Positions 60,087-64,000 of a stretch of 64,000 bases of DNA are shown here, piece after piece; the first letter of the stretch is position 1; each line of letters begins with the position of its first letter. The notes under the pieces are model-generated. The model did no database searches and had not been told where the DNA came from. It saw only the letters and a list, made by a program, of their open reading frames with translations. The position numbers were made by a program, and so were the translations under genes. The DNA comes from JBBSDP01 sp038240605 (lineage in GTDB: Bacteria; Planctomycetota; Phycisphaerae; Tepidisphaerales; Tepidisphaeraceae), in assembly GCA_038240605.1 (NCBI GenBank), contig JBBSDP010000001.1, forward strand, positions 1-64,000, written 5' to 3'.

Positions 60087-62978
60087 TCATTCACTCCCGC
60101 CCGTGCCCGTCGTCAGCTCGTGAATCGTGTTGTAGATCTCCTGCTCGACCGGCGTCCCGTCCTCGGCGGCGAGGTTGTACTGGATCTCCATCTGCATCAC
60201 GGGCTTGATGCTGGGGATTTCCAGGAAGACGGTCTTGTGGTCCTTCGAGAGATGGGCGGATTTCACCTCGACCGTATCATGGCCCTGTTGCTGGGGGTTG
60301 GCGACGGACCAGTCGTGTGAGCCGTACTGCGCGGTCCAGTGGTAGTTCCACTGCGAAACGCCCCACGATTCGACATCTTCGGCGGTCTTCGGATCGAGCG
60401 GCGCGGTGAACGTGAGGCGAATGCCGTTCTGAAGCGCGTGGATTTCCCGGGGGATCACGGCGGCCTTGCCGGTGTACCGCACGCGCTGGAACGCGCCGTC
60501 GCGCACGCCGTTGGTCTGCCATCCCTTGAGGCCGCTGACGTAGAGCTGTCCGTCGGCCGGATTGAAGCGGACACGCATGATGCCAGAGGCGAACTTCAGA
60601 GGGAAGCGGAACGTGCCGCCCTGGAGCCGGCCGTTCACGATTTCCGGCATGATCAGGTAGAGCGATGATGCGCCATACGACGTGTGCAGCATCGCCCCCT
60701 TCAGAGGACCCCATTTGGCGCTGGTCACCCCGGTTTGTGCGCCGCTGGAGTTGTCGAGGCTGTGCGGAATCCAGATCGGGTAGCCGGGATGGCTGGGGGT
60801 TGGCCCGTGGGCCATCGGCGTGAAGCCGAGGAACTGGCCCTGCTTCACGAAATCGATCCGCGACGCCGGCACCCATTCTCCCTCGTTGTCGGAGGTGGTG
60901 ACGATCCCATCGGGGGAGACTCCCATGCCGTTGGGGTTGCGGAGTCCGGTCGCGAAGACTTCGATCGATGAGCCATCCTTCGACACCTTCAACATCGTCC
61001 CGCCGTGGTCGGTCGGGTTGCCGCATTTGGTGTAGTAGAAGTTCCCCTGCGGATCGGTCTCCAGTCCGGTGCAGTACTCGTGGCCGCCCGGCGTGACCTT
61101 GCAGCCGCTGTTGAAGTTCTCATAGAAATCGGCTTCGCCATCGCCATTGAGGTCGCGGAGCCGGGTGATCTGATCGCGGCCGAGGACATAGACGGCGCCA
61201 TCGACGATCTTCAGGCCGAGGGGTTGAAAGAGACCGGTGGCGAAGCGTCGCCAGGTGAGCTTGTCGAGTTTGGCATCGATGCCGGAGACGATCCAGACAT
61301 CGCCGCTGATCGAGCATATAGCGGCATCGCCATTGGGGAAAAAGTCGTGCCCGGAAAATCGCAGGTAGGACTTCCAAGGGTTATCGTCGGGGGCGGTGAG
61401 GGTATCGACGACGTACGGCCCCAGCTCATTTCCCAGCGTTCCTTTGGTCACGACCGGCTGACTCCAGCGCGCCGGCCCGCCGTGCGTCAGTGGCTCGAGT
61501 TCCACCTGCGGCTGCGACGCCGACAGAAGCGCCTTGAACTTGGGAAGCGACGCGCTCTCCCCTTTCCAAACCAACACCTTGGCACGAACCGCTTTCTCGT
61601 GAGGCGGGAAGGTGAGCACTGTGCGCGAACTGTTCACGATCCGAAGCTGGAGACTCTTGTGACCACCGACGACCGCTGCCGCCAGCAATCCGGCGGGGCT
61701 TTCCAGGATCGCGATCGAACCGTCGGCGTCGCTTCGGCCCTGGCTCTTGGGCTGCTCGCAAAGCGTGACGGTCAGCGGTTCCTTCGAGGGCGCGACCTCG
61801 AGCGTTTGGGCGAAGGCGTGCTCGCCATCGACTGCTTCCAGATCGAACGTTTCCAGGATCGGAACGTTCGCCACGGCATAGGCGAAGACGACGCGATCGC
61901 CGTTCAGGTAAAGACCGCGATAGTGCCCGCGCGGCGCCGGCAGCGGGCCGGCGTGATCGGGGCGCGGGTCAGTGAAATCATCCCCCGTGGACCAGCCGGG
62001 GCCGGCGGAACAGCCGAATTCCACACGCCCGCCCGGATCGGGATGCTGGGCGAGTCCGTCGCGGCCGGCATAGATCTTCATGAATCCGCCCGTCCACGCG
62101 GCGCCCACGCGCATCAGTTCCGTATCGAAGCAGAGGCCCGCCTTGTGGTCGGCGCCGAGGCGCACGGAGACGCCCTTGTTCACGTTATTCGAGAAGGGCT
62201 TGGCTGAAGTAAGGCTCGAGCTGAAGAACGGGCCGTGGTCTTCCTGCTCCCAGCGCGTGCTGGATGGGCTGACGCCGACGAATTCTTCGTCACCCCTGGT
62301 GCGCTGGGCCTTGTTATGGTTGGCCGAGGCATCGGCGAAACCCTTGGCGCCGTCGTCGTCAAAGTGCCAGAGCCCGATCGTGTCGGCATCGGCGGTGAAG
62401 GGCGCATCAGGCAGTCGATCGATCGACCGCGCGCCGCGGGAGATGCGCACCTCGTCGAGAAGCAGGTCGTGGGCGGCGGCCATCTTGTCCGCGTGGCCGA
62501 ACGTCAGCGCCCCCCGGTCGCTCCACCCACCGAGCCGTCGAACCGGCTTCTCGGCCACCATTGTGGCATCGACGAAGAGGCGGACGGTCGTGCCGTCGAA
62601 CGACATCGCCAGGTAGTGCCATTTGTCGTCAACGAGATCGACCTTCGACGCCACGGTCGCAGGCGCGTAACCCGTCATCGCCAGCGTCAGCGCGCCGCTG
62701 CTCCGGGCCGCGAAGAGTTCCCAGTGCTCGATTGAGCTTTTCGGCTCGTAGGCCACGAGCGGCGTGTCGTCGTCCTTGCTCCCCACCTTTGCCCAGCACT
62801 CCACCGTTCGCGGCACAGCGAAGTACATCGCCCCCAGCGCCGGCACCGCGGCAAATGTCTCGCTCGGGCGCAAGGCGCGTCCAAACCGCCCTTCCGTTGC
62901 CGACAACTCCACCGCCCCCCTGTCAGTTCCCGCAATCGCCATCACCACAGCCGCCAGCGTCACCACAAAGTACCGCAT
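60087..62978 (-). CDS. Secreted LamG + DUF6797 + beta-propeller protein, paralogue B
   Basis: 963 residues with a signal peptide (YFVVTLAAVVMAIAGTDRGA) and GAGGA before the ATG at 62978. An N-terminal LamG/concanavalin-like domain (about 25-210; ALGAMYFAVPRTVECWAKVGS, LVDDKWHYLAMSFDGTTVRLFVDATMV) is added in front of a DUF6797 domain (WEQEDHGPFFSSSL, FDTELMRVGAAWTGGFMK) and the same propeller as in 24406-26682 (SGDVWIVSG, RFATGLFQPLGLKIVDGAVYVLGRDQ, DLNGDGEADFYENFN). From the DUF6797 domain on, the two paralogues are strongly similar and collinear. It lacks CXXCH. Probably a periplasmic or surface enzyme or carbohydrate-binding protein; reaction unknown. Confidence 0.8.
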   Translation of the reverse strand: MRYFVVTLAAVVMAIAGTDRGAVELSATEGRFGRALRPSETFAAVPALGAMYFAVPRTVECWAKVGSKDDDTPLVAYEPKSSIEHWELFAARSSGALTLAMTGYAPATVASKVDLVDDKWHYLAMSFDGTTVRLFVDATMVAEKPVRRLGGWSDRGALTFGHADKMAAAHDLLLDEVRISRGARSIDRLPDAPFTADADTIGLWHFDDDGAKGFADASANHNKAQRTRGDEEFVGVSPSSTRWEQEDHGPFFSSSLTSAKPFSNNVNKGVSVRLGADHKAGLCFDTELMRVGAAWTGGFMKIYAGRDGLAQHPDPGGRVEFGCSAGPGWSTGDDFTDPRPDHAGPLPAPRGHYRGLYLNGDRVVFAYAVANVPILETFDLEAVDGEHAFAQTLEVAPSKEPLTVTLCEQPKSQGRSDADGSIAILESPAGLLAAAVVGGHKSLQLRIVNSSRTVLTFPPHEKAVRAKVLVWKGESASLPKFKALLSASQPQVELEPLTHGGPARWSQPVVTKGTLGNELGPYVVDTLTAPDDNPWKSYLRFSGHDFFPNGDAAICSISGDVWIVSGIDAKLDKLTWRRFATGLFQPLGLKIVDGAVYVLGRDQITRLRDLNGDGEADFYENFNSGCKVTPGGHEYCTGLETDPQGNFYYTKCGNPTDHGGTMLKVSKDGSSIEVFATGLRNPNGMGVSPDGIVTTSDNEGEWVPASRIDFVKQGQFLGFTPMAHGPTPSHPGYPIWIPHSLDNSSGAQTGVTSAKWGPLKGAMLHTSYGASSLYLIMPEIVNGRLQGGTFRFPLKFASGIMRVRFNPADGQLYVSGLKGWQTNGVRDGAFQRVRYTGKAAVIPREIHALQNGIRLTFTAPLDPKTAEDVESWGVSQWNYHWTAQYGSHDWSVANPQQQGHDTVEVKSAHLSKDHKTVFLEIPSIKPVMQMEIQYNLAAEDGTPVEQEIYNTIHELTTGTGGSE

Positions 62979-63114
62979 TCATTCCTCGCAGGATTAAATC
63001 TCGTTCACCACCGAGGCACGGAAATCCAAGAGACGAGCTGATTCACCGCCGAATTCCACATGAGCCTTCGCCTCGTCCTGAACTGGCAAACGCTTCCGCC
63101 GCGCCGCTACCGTA

Positions 63115-63186
63115 GCGAGCCGCGACCGTGAGGGAGCGTTGTGTGTGCGCCACTACGTCCATCGCTCCCTCACGGTCGCGGCTCGC
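63115..63186. repeat. Perfect 24-bp inverted repeat
   Basis: Arms GCGAGCCGCGACCGTGAGGG plus AGCG (63115-63138) and the exact reverse complement (63163-63186), with a 24-bp loop. A single arm with one mismatch is at 9191-9210. The 361-bp gap 62979-63339 holds this and the simple repeat at 63277-63326, and no gene. Confidence 0.85.
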
Positions 63187-63276
63187 AGCGTCTCCTCCAT
63201 TCCCACGAATGTTTTCGGAGCAGACGCCGAGAGCGCCATGAACACAAGGTTCTTTGTCTCCATCCGTGATATCCGC

Positions 63277-63326
63277 GTCGTCCGCGGTTGTTTTATCGTC
63301 TCCGCGTCCTCGGCGTCTCTGCGTTG
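63277..63326. repeat. CTCCGCGTCCTCGGCGTCTCTGCG low-complexity repeat
   Basis: Simple-sequence stretch that matches the core of the purL insert (31469-31574) and the gap at 33389-33428. Confidence 0.5.
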
Positions 63327-63339
63327 AACCAAGCCCTGA

Positions 63340-63999
63340 TCACCCAGCGATGTTCATCAGTGTCCCGACCGGCGGAAGAGTGATGCGCATCTCGTCACCC
63401 GGGATCAAGCAGAATCCGTCCGGCGGGACAATGCCGGTGCCGGTCATGAGAAAACAGCCGGCGGGAAAGGTGTTGTCGCGGAAAAGATGCTCGACCAGTT
63501 CCTCGGCCGTTCGCTTCAGGCGATTCAAGGCGGTCGTGCCGCGAAAGATCTCCCGGCCCTCGCGGAGGATCTCAAGGACGATCGCGGTATCAGGCGACGG
63601 CAGCCCATCGCTGATCCAGATCCCGGGGCCGATCGCCGCACAGTTCTTGAACACCTTCGCCTGGGGAAGGTAGAGCGGGTTTTCCCCTTCGATATCGCGG
63701 CAGCTCAGGTCGTTGCCGATCGTGTAGCCGATAACCCTGCCGTGCCGGTTGATCGCCAGCGTCAGCTCCGGTTCGGGGACGATCCAGCGTGAGTCCGATC
63801 GCAGGTGCAGTGTCCCACCATGACCGACGACGCGTTGCGGCGTCGCCTTAAAGAACAGCTCGGGCCGGATCGCCTGGTAGACCCGGTCGTAAAAATCGCT
63901 CCCCCCGCCCTGCCGAGATTCATCCATCCGCGCCGTCCGCGAGCGCAAGTAAGTTACTCCAGCCGCCCAGACTTCCTGCGCCCCGATCGGCGCCAGCAA
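63340..63999 (-). CDS. Fumarylacetoacetate-hydrolase-family dehydratase, 2-keto-3-deoxypentonate type (partial)
   Basis: 219 residues visible; the gene starts beyond the right edge, since the frame is open to the last bases and the N-terminal domain of the family is missing. The visible part starts in WAAGVTYLRSR and holds SDFYDRVYQAIRPELFFKATPQRVVG, SRWIVPEPELTLAINRHGRVIGYTIGNDLSCRDIEGENPLYLPQAKVFKNCAAIGPGI (as successive segments), with acids E and D of the metal site in VPEPELT and NDLSCRDIEG. This wording is closest to the 2-keto-3-deoxy-D-arabinonate/xylonate dehydratases of oxidative pentose pathways rather than to true fumarylacetoacetases. The specific substrate is uncertain. Confidence 0.72.
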   Translation of the reverse strand: MLAPIGAQEVWAAGVTYLRSRTARMDESRQGGGSDFYDRVYQAIRPELFFKATPQRVVGHGGTLHLRSDSRWIVPEPELTLAINRHGRVIGYTIGNDLSCRDIEGENPLYLPQAKVFKNCAAIGPGIWISDGLPSPDTAIVLEILREGREIFRGTTALNRLKRTAEELVEHLFRDNTFPAGCFLMTGTGIVPPDGFCLIPGDEMRITLPPVGTLMNIAG

Positions 64000-64000
64000 A

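Overview
The window looks like chromosome from a high-G+C planctomycete, most likely of the Phycisphaerae/Tepidisphaerales side. No 16S gene is present, so this rests on gene content: a DUF1553 (PSCyt2/PSD1) and DUF1501 gene pair, a multihaem CXXCH protein with a PA14-like domain, two DUF6797/beta-propeller secreted proteins, a GFTLVELLVV prepilin-like protein with a FADGH tail motif, an N-terminal LEPMESRRLLS tag on a secreted protein, a zinc ribbon of the CPNCGYDMRATPDRCPECG type, and an LpxC-FabZ fusion next to LpxA.

Layout. 1-11.2 kb: secreted clan GH-A glycosidase (-), dnaE, multihaem protein, PAP2 phosphatase, a PD-(D/E)XK-like protein and a Nudix hydrolase (+). 11.2-20 kb, mostly minus: a pair of dynamin-like GTPases, xylA, a nonsense-broken zinc-ribbon membrane gene, mqnE, a coiled-coil protein, a TrkH-type K+ transporter and hisI. 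20-34.4 kb: secreted cyclophilin-type protein, recQ, DUF6797 protein (-), an N-terminally truncated ribokinase, GT39 and GT9 glycosyltransferases, PurS-PurL, and a 2-hydroxyacid dehydrogenase (-). 34.4-46.4 kb: small envelope proteins, the DUF1553-DUF1501-CBM6-like operon (-), a pseudopilin, lpxC-fabZ and lpxA, and an ECF sigma/anti-sigma/CpxP-like operon. 46.4-54.2 kb is the accessory part: tRNA-Pro(GGG), a type II restriction-modification pair, a glycosyltransferase followed by the 5' stub of a lost neighbour, a HEAT-repeat protein, a repeat-filled gap, and a small RiPP-like cassette (nucleotidyltransferase, HprK-like kinase, 49-aa precursor). 54.3-64 kb: galE, a small membrane protein, a secreted protein (-), a chimeric RbsA-RbsB remnant, an RNase HII-like protein, a STAS protein, a frameshifted small gene (-), the second DUF6797 protein (-), and a partial FAH-family dehydratase (-) at the right edge.

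The most interesting item is the 49-codon gene at 53967-54116 (-), too short for usual ORF cut-offs. Its leader fits the lasso-peptide recognition pattern YxxPxLx3Gx5Tx exactly, and it lies directly upstream of an HPr-kinase-like gene and a nucleotidyltransferase-like gene, the tailoring pair known from paeninodin-type lasso clusters. The predicted core has no Asp or Glu, and no B (protease) or C (cyclase) gene is nearby, so it should not be an ordinary lasso peptide.

Two other themes recur. (1) Short palindromic and low-complexity repeat families fill the gaps and have entered conserved genes in frame (dnaE, mqnE, purL). (2) Gene decay: an RbsA-RbsB deletion fusion, a headless ribokinase, an MSMEG_0570-like stub, a nonsense-split zinc-ribbon gene and a C-run frameshift. 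Several genes also have a TANNNT box only 5-9 nt before the start codon with no ribosome site, which suggests leaderless mRNAs.
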